From assembly GCF_024758565.1 (NCBI RefSeq), contig NZ_CP079199.1, forward strand, positions 421,001 through 485,000: a stretch of DNA of 64,000 bases, in the 5' to 3' direction. Both the position numbers and the translations under genes were made by a program. Positions 34,167 to 45,362 of this stretch are shown in pieces (position 1 is the first letter of the stretch; every line of letters begins with the position of its first letter). This DNA is from Mesomycoplasma ovipneumoniae (GTDB lineage Bacteria; Bacillota_I; Bacilli_A; Mycoplasmatales; Metamycoplasmataceae). Below the pieces are notes generated by a model. The model did not search any database and was not told the DNA's origin. It was given only the letters and a program-made list of their open reading frames with translations.

Positions 34167-36674
34167 TTAGACTTCCTTATTTAATCCAAACCAATACACA
34201 CTTGTATTGTCAATATTCAATGAGCGAGTTTGATAGTTTCTTGCCAATGAATAAAATTTTCTAAATTCCTGACTAGAAATATATAATCTTTGTTTTTCTG
34301 ATATTTCAAAGTCATATTTTTTTCGAAGTATTGCAACAGAACCATTAGTAATATAGCCTTTTTCTTTTCTTAATAGTCTTGGTTTGTAAGTCAGGTTGGG
34401 CGCTAAATAAACGACATCGCTGTCAATGAATTTATATACACTTAATTTTTTGGCTTTACATAAATCCATATATGAATCATAATCCTCAATATTAACTATT
34501 TGACTTCCATCATCAGAAATATTTTTAGATTTTATAACACGTACAGAATCACCATTATAAGAGTTATTAAGCATTTTAGATGTGATTTGTCTATCTCTAA
34601 ATACAGAAAAGACGTCAAATATCAATTTATTCGAAACTTTATCAAAAAAATCATTTCTATAAATCACCCAATAAGGTAAATCGTCAGAAAATATATATTT
34701 TTTAGGTTGCATAATTTTAACATTTTTGGTTAGTGATTTAACCAATATTTTTGAATTTTTTTTATTATTTATTGTTAAGTTTATAGTTTCTATTAAAACA
34801 CCTTTAAATCCTAGTTCTCCAAAATCTAATATAGAATCAACATTGTATTCTTTGAGTATATTTCTAGTTCCTATATACTCAACGTTGCTTAATAAATTTT
34901 TTGGCAATATTAATGATACATTGTGTGAATCTAACAATGATTTTTCCAAGAATAATCCTGCCAAATTAGTTAAATTCTTACTAAAGGCACTATTTTTAAT
35001 GTATTTCAAAATATCTTTTGAACTTAATTTAGTAAATGGTGGATTCCCAATAATAAGGTCAAATTTAAAATTAAACTTTGTATCCATGTAGTTTGCGTTA
35101 ATAAAATTAATATTAAAATTCACAGGAATTGATTTACTATCGAACAGGACTTTTAATATATCTAACATTTCTGGGTCAATATCTATTACTGTGAGTGATA
35201 CTTTTTTTATATAATCATATTTTTTAAATATGAGGGGAATAAAGCTCCCGATTCCAACAGAAGGTTCTAAAATATGAACCTCATCCTTTTCAAAGTCAGG
35301 TAATACTGAGGCTATTTCATTTAATATTTTTTTTGGAGTATAAAATGCAGAATGAGAATATCTTTTAGCATTCGATAGTTCTATAATTCGAGCTAAGCTT
35401 TCAAAACAGACACTATCCTTGTTATTCAAAACATATTTTTTCAAATTACTAATATCAGCAAGTTTTTCCTCATCAATTATTTTATTAATATCAACCTCTC
35501 TAATTTTTTTTTGCCTAAGATGCTTTTTTATATTATTAGCAATTTGTCTAAATACTTCAGTGGGAACAGCTTCTCCAATAGACTGCCTAATGTTCATTTC
35601 TTCCTTTTTTGAGATGGCTTTCTTTTCTTTATAGGATTTAGAATTTAAATCATCTAAAGATAACTCCGACCACTTAAAACTATCTGGTATAGACATCATC
35701 TTCATTAATTCTCGTATTGAAAATACTCTGTCTTGATTAGGGTGAATGGTATTTTGACTTGCCATTTGATCATTTCTTGTATGAAAACATGGTGCAACTT
35801 TATCAAAAATTTGTCTTTTATATTTATCCCCATTCTTAAATTTATTGATTACTATTTCTCCATTAATAATCTTGTGAGGTTTTTTAACATCATCTATATT
35901 ATCAAATGCACTTTGCCCCTCTTTGAGATTAGAAATCCAATCCCTCATATGAATAGGATATTCCCTAAAACTATGATAAAAATCTGTATTGTCATATTCA
36001 CCCCATGATAGTTCAGGCATAGTTCCAATAACTTCTCTTAATGTTTTCTCTTTTCTATAGTTAGGGAATAATTCTAGTGGCAATATAAAATCACTTTCTG
36101 ACTTATGAACGCCTATTACCAATGTCCTAGTTCTAGAGGAATTAGACCCATAATTTTTAAAATTTAATATTCTGTTTTCTATAATGTATTCTGAAGACAA
36201 TTCTGAAGTAATCATATTTCCAATTGAAACTACTTCAGAATTATATGTGCATCCAGTATTCCAAAATGCTGGCACATTTTCAAAGACAAAAAATCTTGGC
36301 AAAACCTTTTTTACTATCTTTACGCTTTCGACAATTAAACTATTTCTTTCAATTTCATCATCTTTCTTTTTATGGTTCGCAACACTCATTCCTTGACATG
36401 GCGGGGTAGCTACAACAACATCAACTCTATCATTACCCATTTTGTTCCATAATTTTATTTCATTATAGATTTTATTTTGTATATTTTTATTTGTGATATC
36501 TCCGCTGATATACCCACTATTAAAACTACATTTATTATTAATTTTTTGGATCTTAAGTCTTCTTTCAATTAGTTCATTAGTAGCAATACATTCAAAATCT
36601 TCAACTTTAAATCCATAACAACCTACCCCAGCAGATGAAAACAAAGAAATATATGTCAATTTATTATTAATCAT
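34167..36674 (-). CDS. Bifunctional DNA methyltransferase: C5-cytosine plus N6-adenine
   Basis: 835 residues from the ATG at 36674, chosen because GGAGG lies 6 nt upstream; a GTG four codons earlier overlaps that SD. Residue numbers below count from the GTG. The C5 half has LFSSAGVG, catalytic Cys97 in TPPCQGMS, FENV (135-138) and a C-terminal IGEAVPTEV (motif X). The adenine half (from about 435) has EPSVGIGSF (474-482) and NPPF (548-551), then a target-recognition region. Such pairs modify the two strands of an asymmetric site in Eco31I-like systems. At least seven TGG and no TGA codons imply recent arrival. Confidence 0.88.
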   Translation of the reverse strand: MINNKLTYISLFSSAGVGCYGFKVEDFECIATNELIERRLKIQKINNKCSFNSGYISGDITNKNIQNKIYNEIKLWNKMGNDRVDVVVATPPCQGMSVANHKKKDDEIERNSLIVESVKIVKKVLPRFFVFENVPAFWNTGCTYNSEVVSIGNMITSELSSEYIIENRILNFKNYGSNSSRTRTLVIGVHKSESDFILPLELFPNYRKEKTLREVIGTMPELSWGEYDNTDFYHSFREYPIHMRDWISNLKEGQSAFDNIDDVKKPHKIINGEIVINKFKNGDKYKRQIFDKVAPCFHTRNDQMASQNTIHPNQDRVFSIRELMKMMSIPDSFKWSELSLDDLNSKSYKEKKAISKKEEMNIRQSIGEAVPTEVFRQIANNIKKHLRQKKIREVDINKIIDEEKLADISNLKKYVLNNKDSVCFESLARIIELSNAKRYSHSAFYTPKKILNEIASVLPDFEKDEVHILEPSVGIGSFIPLIFKKYDYIKKVSLTVIDIDPEMLDILKVLFDSKSIPVNFNINFINANYMDTKFNFKFDLIIGNPPFTKLSSKDILKYIKNSAFSKNLTNLAGLFLEKSLLDSHNVSLILPKNLLSNVEYIGTRNILKEYNVDSILDFGELGFKGVLIETINLTINNKKNSKILVKSLTKNVKIMQPKKYIFSDDLPYWVIYRNDFFDKVSNKLIFDVFSVFRDRQITSKMLNNSYNGDSVRVIKSKNISDDGSQIVNIEDYDSYMDLCKAKKLSVYKFIDSDVVYLAPNLTYKPRLLRKEKGYITNGSVAILRKKYDFEISEKQRLYISSQEFRKFYSLARNYQTRSLNIDNTSVYWFGLNKEV

Positions 36675-36749
36675 TTTATCCTCCACACTTTCAATAATTT
36701 TTGCTAGTAATATCTATCAAATCTTCATAAATTCTTAAAGTAAAATACT

Positions 36750-37065
36750 TTACTTTTTTTGTTTCATAATTTCAATTAAGGAGTATATTATCTGCCCCCC
36801 TTTTTTTTCGTCTTCAAGCCCTAGCATTTTACCTACAATTAAAATGTTTGGCACGGAAATCCAGCGATCATAAAATCAAAATTAGGTAATTTGTCGATAT
36901 CAACTTTGGTTAGATCACCAAAATTTCTACCATCATTAAAAAATAATTTATAAGTTTCTGCAGTTTTTTCATCTATCTCACAATGACCAACACACTCTAG
37001 TCCATTGTTTTCTAATCCAATTCTTGCCCCGCCGATTCCTAACAAAAATCAAAAAATTTTAACAT
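36750..37065 (-). pseudogene. C5-cytosine methyltransferase fragment, two frameshifts
   Basis: Begins MLKFFDF, then a 1-nt loss in the T run before GIGGARIGLENNGLECVGHC. It continues to IAGFPCQTF, where a second shift leads to VGKMLGLED and ends. Motifs I and IV are recognisable; the rest is gone. It lies between the regulator and the bifunctional methyltransferase, so an older R-M system seems to have been partly replaced. Confidence 0.75.
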
Positions 37066-37077
37066 ATCATTACCTTC

Positions 37078-37278
37078 CTATTTTTTAAAACTAATAACTT
37101 GTTCTACATTACATTCAAGTGCATCGCATATTTTTTTAATATTTTTTAATGATATATACTCATTCTTTGACATATTCGCTATGCAATTTGTTGTTAAATT
37201 TGCTTTTTCTAATAAATCTTTTTTCTTCATATTTCTTGATTTCAAAAGATTCCATAATGGCTCATATGATATGCTCAT
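37078..37278 (-). CDS. XRE-family R-M control regulator
   Basis: 66 residues from the ATG at 37278 (SD AGGTGGG). A helix-turn-helix is visible in KKKDLLEKANLTTNCIANMS, followed by the small-regulator signature ICDALECNVEQVISF. It resembles C proteins and small Cro-like repressors that time R-M expression. The -10 TATAAT lies at 37310-37315 (minus strand), and an 18-bp palindrome sits directly upstream in the -35 region, consistent with autoregulation. The broken relative is at 9657-9832 in R-M island 1. Confidence 0.82.
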   Translation of the reverse strand: MSISYEPLWNLLKSRNMKKKDLLEKANLTTNCIANMSKNEYISLKNIKKICDALECNVEQVISFKK

Positions 37279-37322
37279 GCGCCCACCTCTTGCCTTTTTA
37301 TCTTGTTTAATTATAACAAAAA

Positions 37323-37340
37323 ACTTGAGTTTCCTCAAGT
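37323..37340. promoter_or_regulatory. Palindromic operator of the XRE regulator
   Basis: ACTTGAG-TTTC-CTCAAGT, perfect 7-bp arms, 7 bp upstream of the -10 box and so over the -35 region. Confidence 0.6.
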
Positions 37341-37344
37341 TCCT

Positions 37345-37655
37345 AAATAGTAAGTTCGAGCACAACACAAATTAAGGTAAAAAATAATTGTGTGACAGAA
37401 ATTTTTTTCCCTATTATTTTTTTAAAACAAAAAAAAGAAAAAAGCTCCAAATTGGACGGAACTTCATATTAATTATAGATTAAAAATATAACTATATAAC
37501 AAAAATTGACAGACAAGCATTTATAAATAGATAATGTTTTGCTTAATTATAAGTTCAAGTGCAACACAAATTAAGGTAAAATACAAGCACTTTTGCTTGC
37601 ATTTTTTAATACCAAAAAAAGATAAAAAATAACTTTAAATAAGTAAAAAAAATAA
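37345..37655. repeat. Right boundary of R-M island 2
   Basis: No gene is seen. The stretch has two copies of the CAACACAAATTAAGGTAAAA boundary motif (near 37360 and 37560) also seen at 12502, and the 40-bp GACAAGCATTTATAAATAG block shared with 10901-10940. These repeats probably mark the ends of the mobile R-M module. Confidence 0.5.
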
Positions 37656-37759
37656 AGCAGATGATGCAAATGAAAAAATATTAGAAAATCAAATCTGACC
37701 TTATTAGTAAAAAAATAAGAAAACCTTCTAAATTTGTCAAGAGTAAATCACAAGTTTAA
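37656..37759 (+). pseudogene. KilA-N gene, separated 3' end
   Basis: Matches 59570-59651 of the intact KilA-N gene through the stop (AAACCTTCTAAATTTGTCAA). The following 45 bp also match the intact locus, so R-M island 2 was inserted within this gene. Confidence 0.78.
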
Positions 37760-37801
37760 TAAACAAAATCAAGTCGCTAATTTTTTTAAGAATTTTTAAG
37801 T

Positions 37802-37863
37802 CCTGAGTTTCAAGTTTGACAGCAAAAATTCACTTTTTAGTGAACACAAATATGCAAAAATAC
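37802..37863 (+). repeat. R1 left-end fragment
   Basis: GAGTTT, then AAATTCACTTTTTAGTGAA and CAAAAATACC, as at the left end of full R1 elements. It then breaks off into the terminator of gene B2. The same junction occurs at 59694-59756. Confidence 0.65.
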
Positions 37864-37946
37864 CCAAAATTTTTCTAACAAATTTTTTATTTTTGAATAA
37901 GCTAAAATAAAAAAGCTAAAAATTTTAAAAAAAGAATTTAAAGTTT

Positions 37947-39749
37947 TTAGCCTCGAAGTTTTTCACCATCGAAAAGATCAGCGAACATTTTCTCATCATC
38001 ACGAGCTTTCTCACTATATTCACCGCGAAAATCTGTCTTTTTAATCTCTTGAAAATAGTAATTTTTGCCTCTACTATTTAAAGAAAAATTAAAATGCTCT
38101 TCTAAAATCGATTTCTTTTCTTGCTCGTTATAAAAACTTGAATTTTTTACAAAGTTTTGAAATGATAAGTAATCATCAGGAGTTTCTTGACGATATCGTT
38201 TTATTGCATCACGAAATAAAATTAGTTCTTCAGTTGAAGATTCAATTACATTTTTATGTAAATAATTTTTGTTTGGAAAATAAACAAATAACTGTGGATC
38301 TTGATTATCGCGCAGAAAAATATTTTGTTCAAGTTTGACTAATTTTTCCTTAAAATAATATTTTAAAATTTGGTATTTACCTTGATAAATATCATCATAT
38401 AAATTTGAATGGGCAAGTCAGTAATAAATTTTTTGCCCGTGGACATACAATAAAATAAAATTTTTTAAGGAAATTGGTGAAATTCACCCAGTCTCGGTAC
38501 TATAAGCTGAACGATAATACGGTTTAAACCAAAAAACTGGTTTTTTTGAGTCAAATTGTGCAATTATTTCATCAAAAAGTCCATATTCTTGCCCACCAAA
38601 GTAAAAAATTTGGAAATTTTCTAGTTTAAGTTTAGCTCAACTTGGTAAAATAAAATAATCTGGATCAACAAGCTCAACATTCTCGGTGGGGAAAAAATAT
38701 CTAGGGCCAAATAAAATTTGCAACAAATAGATAAATTCAATTTTATTTGTTCATTTATTTAAATTATCATAGTAAAATTGGCCTTTTTTACCAAAAAGGT
38801 TGATGCAAAATTTTCGATACTCCGGACCGAATTTATCAAATCAACTAAGAATAAATTTATCCCGGTCTTCAATGTTTAAATCAAGCTTTTTAATCCCGTA
38901 TTTTTCAAATTTTTTAAGCAAATTTTCATAAGTTTCAAAAGTAAATACATTTTGAATTGGTTCAATTTGGGTTTTTTTGCCAAAATTATAATTCTCTTTT
39001 AATAATAAATTGTAGATATTTTCTACATTTTGTCCTAAATATGGTTTGTTTATATCTACATATTCTGAGTTATATTCATATCTTTTTGATAAAAAATCAA
39101 AGATTTTTTCGTGATAATTTGATAAATTTTTTGGCTTTGCATAAGGAACAATTTCTTTGATTTCCTTAATTATTAAAGATTCAATTTCTTTTAATTTTTC
39201 TACTGATTTAAATATTTTTCTAAAAACGGTAGGATAAGAAATTGAAAATTCACATTTTTCAATATCATCAAAGTTTTCAAAGGCAACAACAACCTTTTTC
39301 AAACCTTTAGTGTAGTACCAAGTATTTGAAAAATAAACTCGAGGAACAGGCTCGCCACTCTTATTTTTATTTTTTTGACAATATTCTTGATCTTCATAAG
39401 TACGACTACCAATCAAACATCTAATGTCATTATAAAAATGGAAATTTTCAAGATCCTTAGAAAAAAACACAGTTTTTGGAATATCTGCTAATTTTAAGTT
39501 ATAGACATAGTCATCCTGTTTATAGTCAATACCAATAATTGTCTCAATCGGGTTAATTGCATCAAAACAAAAATCCATACCATAAACTCATAAAAAATCA
39601 GGAATTCGGGCTGACCTATCTTCACACTCAGGATCATAATCTTGAATTATACTTTCAACTGAACAACGACTTTTAATATTAATTTCTAAATATTTTAGTT
39701 TTTTTAATTGTTTTTTTGCCTTAGACATCAAATCTAATTGGTGTTCCAT
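37947..39749 (-). CDS. Array protein B2 (type II C terminus)
   Basis: 600 residues from MEHQLDL. An in-frame ATG eight codons upstream exists, but the ME start is the one conserved across the family. The region after about residue 60 (YGMDFCFDAINPIETIIGI) and the end FADLFDGEKLRG define type II. The family core NVFTFETYENLLKKFEKYGI is present. TGA codons are read as Trp. There is no membrane segment. The last codons and stop lie in the terminator stem. It is downstream of a 5'-truncated A2. Confidence 0.8.
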
Positions 39750-40255
39750 ATAAAAAATGTACCTTTTCAACATTTAACATTCTATCCCTGTCTACAAATT
39801 CATCTTTAAATCTTGCTCTTCTTACATGATAACCGAGGAAAAAGACTTTTATGTGCCGCTTTTTTTTCGAATTTTTGTTCGAAACTTTATCTTTGTGAGT
39901 AGTTTTAAAGAAGTTATCAGGGTCGGTTCAATCAATAGAATCATGAGCAAGTCCGCTTCCGGTAACAAAAGCACCTTTAGTAAAACCAGGATCTTTATTT
40001 AAATTATTATTTGATCATCCTCGTAGCCATCCGTTTCCTACAATCAAATTTGCTGTATCTCTTGTTTTTTCAGCCAGATTTTTCATAACTTATCGATTGT
40101 TCGAATAAAAATCAATAGGAGAATTTAATTTTTCCTCCATATTATAACGATCTTTTTTATTCATTTCGGCTTTTATTGAACTAGCAGCAAGTTATTAATA
40201 ATAATTTTGGCTAATTCTGATTGGGCTAGCAAACTTCCAACCGCTCAAAATCAGG
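39721..40255 (-). pseudogene. Array gene A2, 5'-truncated remnant
   Basis: Only the C-terminal third remains, starting at the shared breakpoint TCAGGC. It contains a lost base near 40190 and a TAA at about 40098, but the last part (SYHVRRAR-type region to MLNVEKVHFLYG) and the 29-nt overlap with B2 are intact. The promoter and membrane segments are gone. Confidence 0.78.
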
Positions 40256-40392
40256 CACATTTTTGCAAATAAACAAAATTTTTCTAACAAAATTGCTATT
40301 TTTAAATAAACAAGAATGTAAAAAAACAAGTTAAAAATTTTAAAAATAAAGTTAAATCTTTTATCATTAAATTCATTAATTAACAAAAAGAT

Positions 40393-42162
40393 CTACGATT
40401 TTCCTTTTATCTCAAGAAATTTTTTACTTTTGTGACCGCGAAAATCTACTCTTGCAATTTCATTATAATATTCAGTTCTATCATTAGAATCTCGAGAAAA
40501 GGGATCGTGTTCTTCTAAAATTAATTCTTTTTCTTGTTGGTTATATAAATTAGTATTTTCTAGAAAGTCTGTAAAATACTCAAATTCATGGTCTGTTCCT
40601 TTTAGAAATTTATTCAATGCATCCCGATATAAAATTAATTCTTCCATAGATGATCCAATCACATTTTTATATAAATTATTTACCCTTGGTAATCTAGAAA
40701 TAAAGAACTGTGGATCCTCGCCATCACGTAGAAAAATATCTTGTTCAAGTTTAACTAATTTTTGTTTGAAATAATATTTTAAAATTTCGTATTTACCTTG
40801 ATAAATATTTTCATATAAATTTGAATGTCCAAATCAGTAATAAATTTTTTGACCATCGACATTCAATAAAATGAAATTTTTTAATGCAATTGGCAAAATT
40901 CATGCATCGCCAGCTCCATAGGCGGAGTAGTAATATGGTTTAAATCAAAAAACTGGCTTTTTTGAGTCAAATTGAGAAATTATTTCATCAAAAAGTCCAT
41001 ATTCTTGCCCACCAAAGTAAAAAATTTCGAAATTTTCAAGTTTTAATTTTGCCCAACTTGGTAGAATAAGAAAATCAGGTGTATCGGGATAAAAATCTAG
41101 ATCTTCAACTCAATATTTAGGACCAAATAGAATTTGCAACAAATAGATTAATTCGATTTTATTTGTCCAATTATTCGCAATATCATAATAAGTTTGGCCT
41201 CTTTTACCAAAAAGTTCGATGCAATATTTTCGATATTCTGGGCCAAATTTATCAAATCAACTAAGAATAAATTTATCACGATTTTCAATATTTAAGTTAA
41301 GTTTTTTAATCCCGTATTTTTCAAATTTTTTGAGCAAATTTTCATAAGTTTCAAAAGTAAATACGTTCTGAATTGGTTCAATTTGGGTTTTTTCGCCAAA
41401 ATTATAATTTTCTTTTAATAACAAATTATAGATATTTTCTACATTTTGTCCTAAATATGGTTTATTTATATCTACAAACTTTGAATCATATTCATATCTA
41501 TTTGATAAAAAATCAAAGATTTTTTCGTGGTAATTTGCTAAATTTTTTGGCTTTGCATAAGGAACACTTTCCTGAGTTTCCTTAATAATTAAAGCTTCAA
41601 TTTCCCTTAATTTGCTTTTTGATTTAAACATTTTTCAAAAAATAGCCGGATAGGAGATTGAAAATTCGCATTTTTCAACATCATCAAAGTTTTCAAAGAC
41701 AACAACAACTTTTTTAAAAGCTTTACCGTCGTGAAAAGCATATGCAGGATAAAATTCAGAGATAGAATCAACATTTTCTTTTCCGTTTTTTTCACAATAT
41801 TCATTGTCATCTCATTCACCAATTAAACACCTAATATCATTATAAAAATGGAAATCCTTGAGTTTTTTGAAAAAAAACGCACTTTTTGGGATATCTTCCA
41901 GTTTTAAATTATAAACATAATCTTCTTGTTTATAATTTAAACTAATAATTCTTTCAATTGGATTGGGATTGTAGGTTTTATGAAGGTAATTGTATAAAAA
42001 ATTTGGAAAAGGATAATTCTTATAATAACAATCAGACGTTAAATCAACATCATCCTCAGCCATATTACCAATTGAACAACGACTTTTAATATTAATTTCT
42101 ATATATTTTAGTTTAATTAATTCTTTTTTTGCCTTGGTTACTAAATCTAATTGCCTTTCCAT
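40393..42162 (-). CDS. Array protein B3 (type I)
   Basis: 589 residues from MERQLDL with TGA Trp codons, continuous frame. The type I C terminus is KKFLEIKGKS. It shares about 85-90% of residues by eye with B1. With A3 truncated upstream, its own promoter is absent, so it would depend on read-through or be silent. Confidence 0.8.
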
Positions 42163-42672
42163 ATAAAAAATGCACCTTTTCAACATTTAACATTTTTTTT
42201 CTTGGTATAAATTCCGACTGTATACCCTTTTCCTCATCCCCTATCATTCTTAATCTCCTTACATGATAATTGGGAAAATATATTTTTATGTATGATGGTA
42301 TATTGTTATCTTTACTTTTATCAATATCAAACTCATTTTTAGGGTCGGTTCAATTAATTGCACCTCTAGCTAGACCTTCTCCAACAACAAAGTGATCTTT
42401 AGTAAAACCGATATCTTTATTTAAATTATTATTTGGATGAATTCACCATCTATTTCCCACTATCAAATTTGCTGTATCTCTTGTTTTTTCAGCCAAATTT
42501 TTCATAACTGGCTCATTATATGAATAAAAATCAATAGGGGACTTTAGTTTTTCCTCCATATTTTTACGTCTCATTCATTTTTATTGATTTCAGCTTTTAC
42601 TGAACTAGGCAGGAAAGTGTCAATAACAATTTGAGTTAATTTTGACTGCATTGTCAAATTTGAAACGGCTCA
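42113..42672 (-). pseudogene. Array gene A3, 5'-truncated remnant
   Basis: Starts at the same breakpoint as A2 and A6 (CAAATTCAGGG on the plus strand), with a 1-nt loss near 42575 and an extended 3' end overlapping B3 by 50 nt. Confidence 0.75.
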
Positions 42673-42816
42673 AATTCAGGGAACTTTTGCAAATAAACAA
42701 AATTTTTCTAACAAAATTGCTATTTTTAAATAAACAAGAATGTAAAAAAACAAGTTAAGAATTTTAAGAATAAAGTTAAATCTTTTATCATTAAATTCAT
42801 TAATTAACAAAAAGAT

Positions 42817-44594
42817 CTACGATTTTCCTTCTATCTCAAGAAATTTTTTGCTTTTGTGACCACGAAAATCTACTTTTGCAATTTCATCATAATATTCAGT
42901 TCTATCATCATTATCTCAAGAAAAGGGAGCGTGTTCTTCTAAAATTAATTCTTTTTCTTGTTGGGTATATAAATTAGTATTTTCTAAAAACTCTTTAAAA
43001 TACTCAAATTCATGGTCTGTTTCTTTTAGAAATTTATTCAAGGCATCCCGATATAAAATTAATTCTTCCATAGATGATCCCATCACATTTTTAGATAAAT
43101 TATTTACCCTTGGTAATCTAGAAACAAAGAAGGCTGGATCCTTGCCATCACACAGGAAAATATCTTGTTCAAGTTTGACTAATTTTTGTTTGAAATAATA
43201 TTTTAAAATTTCGTATTTACCTCCATAAATATCATCATATAAATTTGAATGGCCAAATCAGTAATAAATTTTTTGCCCATCAATATATAATAAAATGAAA
43301 TTTTTTAATGCAATTGGCAAAATTCATCCCTCACCTCCACAAAAGGCGGAGTGGTAATATGGTTTAAATCAAAAAACTGGCTTTTTTGAGTCAAATTGGG
43401 AAATTATTTCATCAAAAAGGCCATATTCTTGCCCGCCAAAGTAAAAAATTTGGAAATTTTCCGGTTTTAGTTTTGCCCACCTTGGTAGAATTAAATAATC
43501 GGGCTCATCGAGGTAAAAAAATTGACCTTCAATTTCATATTTAGGCCAAATAAAATTTGCAGCAAGTAGATTAATTCGATTTTATTTGTCCAATTATTCA
43601 AATTATCATAATAAGTTTGACCTTTTTTACCAAAAAGTTCGAGGCAATATTTGTGATACTCTGGGCCAAATTTATCAAATCAACTAAGAATAAATTTATC
43701 ACGATTTTCAATGTTTAAGTCAAGCTTTTTAATCCCGTATTTTTCAAATTTTTTAAGCAAATTTTCATAAGTTTCAAAAGTAAATACGTTCTGAATTGGT
43801 TGAATTTGGGTTTTTTCGCCAAAATTATAATTCTCTTTTAATAACAAATTGTAAATATTTTCTACTTTTTGTCCTAAATATGGTTTATTTAGATCTACAA
43901 GCGTTGAGTTATATTCATGTCTTTTTGATAAAAAATCAAAGATTTTTTCGTGATAATTTACTAAATTTTTTGGCTTTGCATAAGGAACACTCTCCTGAAT
44001 TTCCTTAATAATTAAAGCTTCAATTTCTATTAATTCGGTTTTTGATTTAAATATTTTTCAAAAAATAGCCGGATATGAGATTGAAAATTCGCATTTTTCA
44101 ATATCGTCAAAGTTTTCAAAGACAACAACAACTTCTTCAAAACCTTTACCATCGTGTAAAGCATATGCAGGAGAAAGTTCAGAGATAGAATCAACATTTT
44201 CTTTTCCGTTTTTTTCACAATATTCATCGTCGTCTCAGTTGCCAATCAAACACCTAATATCATTATAAAAATGGAATTTATTGAGTTTTTTGGAAAAAAA
44301 TGCACTTTTTGGGATATCTTCTAGTTTTAAATTATAAACATAATCTTCTTGTTTATAATTTAAGCTAATAATTCTTTCAATCGGATTAGGATTGAAGACG
44401 TCATAATAAACGTAAAGGTAATTGAATAAAAAAATTGGAAATGGATAATTCTTATAATAACAATCAGATGTTGAATCGACATCATACCTAGTCATGTTAC
44501 CAACTGAACAACGACTTTTAATATCAATTTCTATATATTTTAGTTTAATTAACTGTTTTTTTGATTTATACTTCAAATCTAATTGGTTTTCCAT
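42817..44594 (-). pseudogene. Array gene B4, frameshifted (type I)
   Basis: 1778 nt, not a multiple of three. All family blocks are present, but near 43543 the sequence AGGCCAAA replaces AGGACCAAA of the relatives, removing one base in LLQILFGPKY. Translation would stop shortly after. The end is the type I form EGKS. Confidence 0.8.
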
Positions 44595-44646
44595 ATAAAA
44601 ATCCACCTTTTCAACATTTAACATTTTTTATTATTAGTATACTGAT

Positions 44647-45130
44647 TTATAAAAAAGAAGGTTTTTCAACAAGAGTTTGATTTTGAAGTTCTCTAAAGTC
44701 AACAGCATAAACTTTAAATTTTAGTTTTGGTGGAGCTTTTTCAAAATAGAGTTCATTTTTTGTTAACAAATTTAAGTAAAGAACTATTTAAAATTAGCCG
44801 ACCATGTTGATTAATTTGAATTTCAATATCATCTAGATTAGGAGGGGCTGAATTAGCGTTCCCTTTGTTTAGATATGTTTGGGCTTTTTTAATATTAGCA
44901 TTAATAACAAGCGAATTTTCTTGGTTTTTGGTTGAAAAAATTTGGGCTAATTCATCAAGATTTAGCGGTTTTTTTGAATTTAATAAATCTAAATCACGGG
45001 TTGTGAGTTTAAAATCTGAATAGTTTTTTGTATTTTGAAAATGTCAAAGTAGACTAAAAACACTTAGACTTAATAATGAAAAAGTAATAATATTAACAAT
45101 ATACTTAAAAAGCTTCAGTCTTTTATTCAT
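44647..45130 (-). pseudogene. Array gene A4, internal deletion
   Basis: Starts MNKRLKLFKYIVN and keeps the first hydrophobic segment, then a frameshift near 44766, and the sequence jumps from the second hydrophobic segment (VEKPSFL) to the B4 start. About 900 bp of the usual gene are missing. Confidence 0.78.
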
Positions 45131-45317
45131 GTTTTCTCCCATTTTATATACTATATTCAAATTCTTTACTCATTAAAATTATAGCATAGATTAAAACTTT
45201 TTAGGGAAAATATCGTTAAAAATTCAACGTCTTAAAAAAATTGATAGAAAATTCAGGAGCTTTTGGTAATAAACAAAATTTTTCTAGCAAAATACTTATT
45301 TTTGAATAAGCTAAAAT

Positions 45318-45362
45318 AAAAAAGCTAAAAATTTTAAAAAAAAGAATTTAAAATTTTTAGCT
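45318..45362 (-). terminator. Terminator overlapping the end of B5 (type II pattern)
   Basis: Stem GCTAAAAATTTTAAA/TTTAAAATTTTTAGC on the minus strand, followed by a T run. The last Ser codon and TAA of B5 form part of the stem. Similar stems end B2, B6, B8 and B9. Confidence 0.6.
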
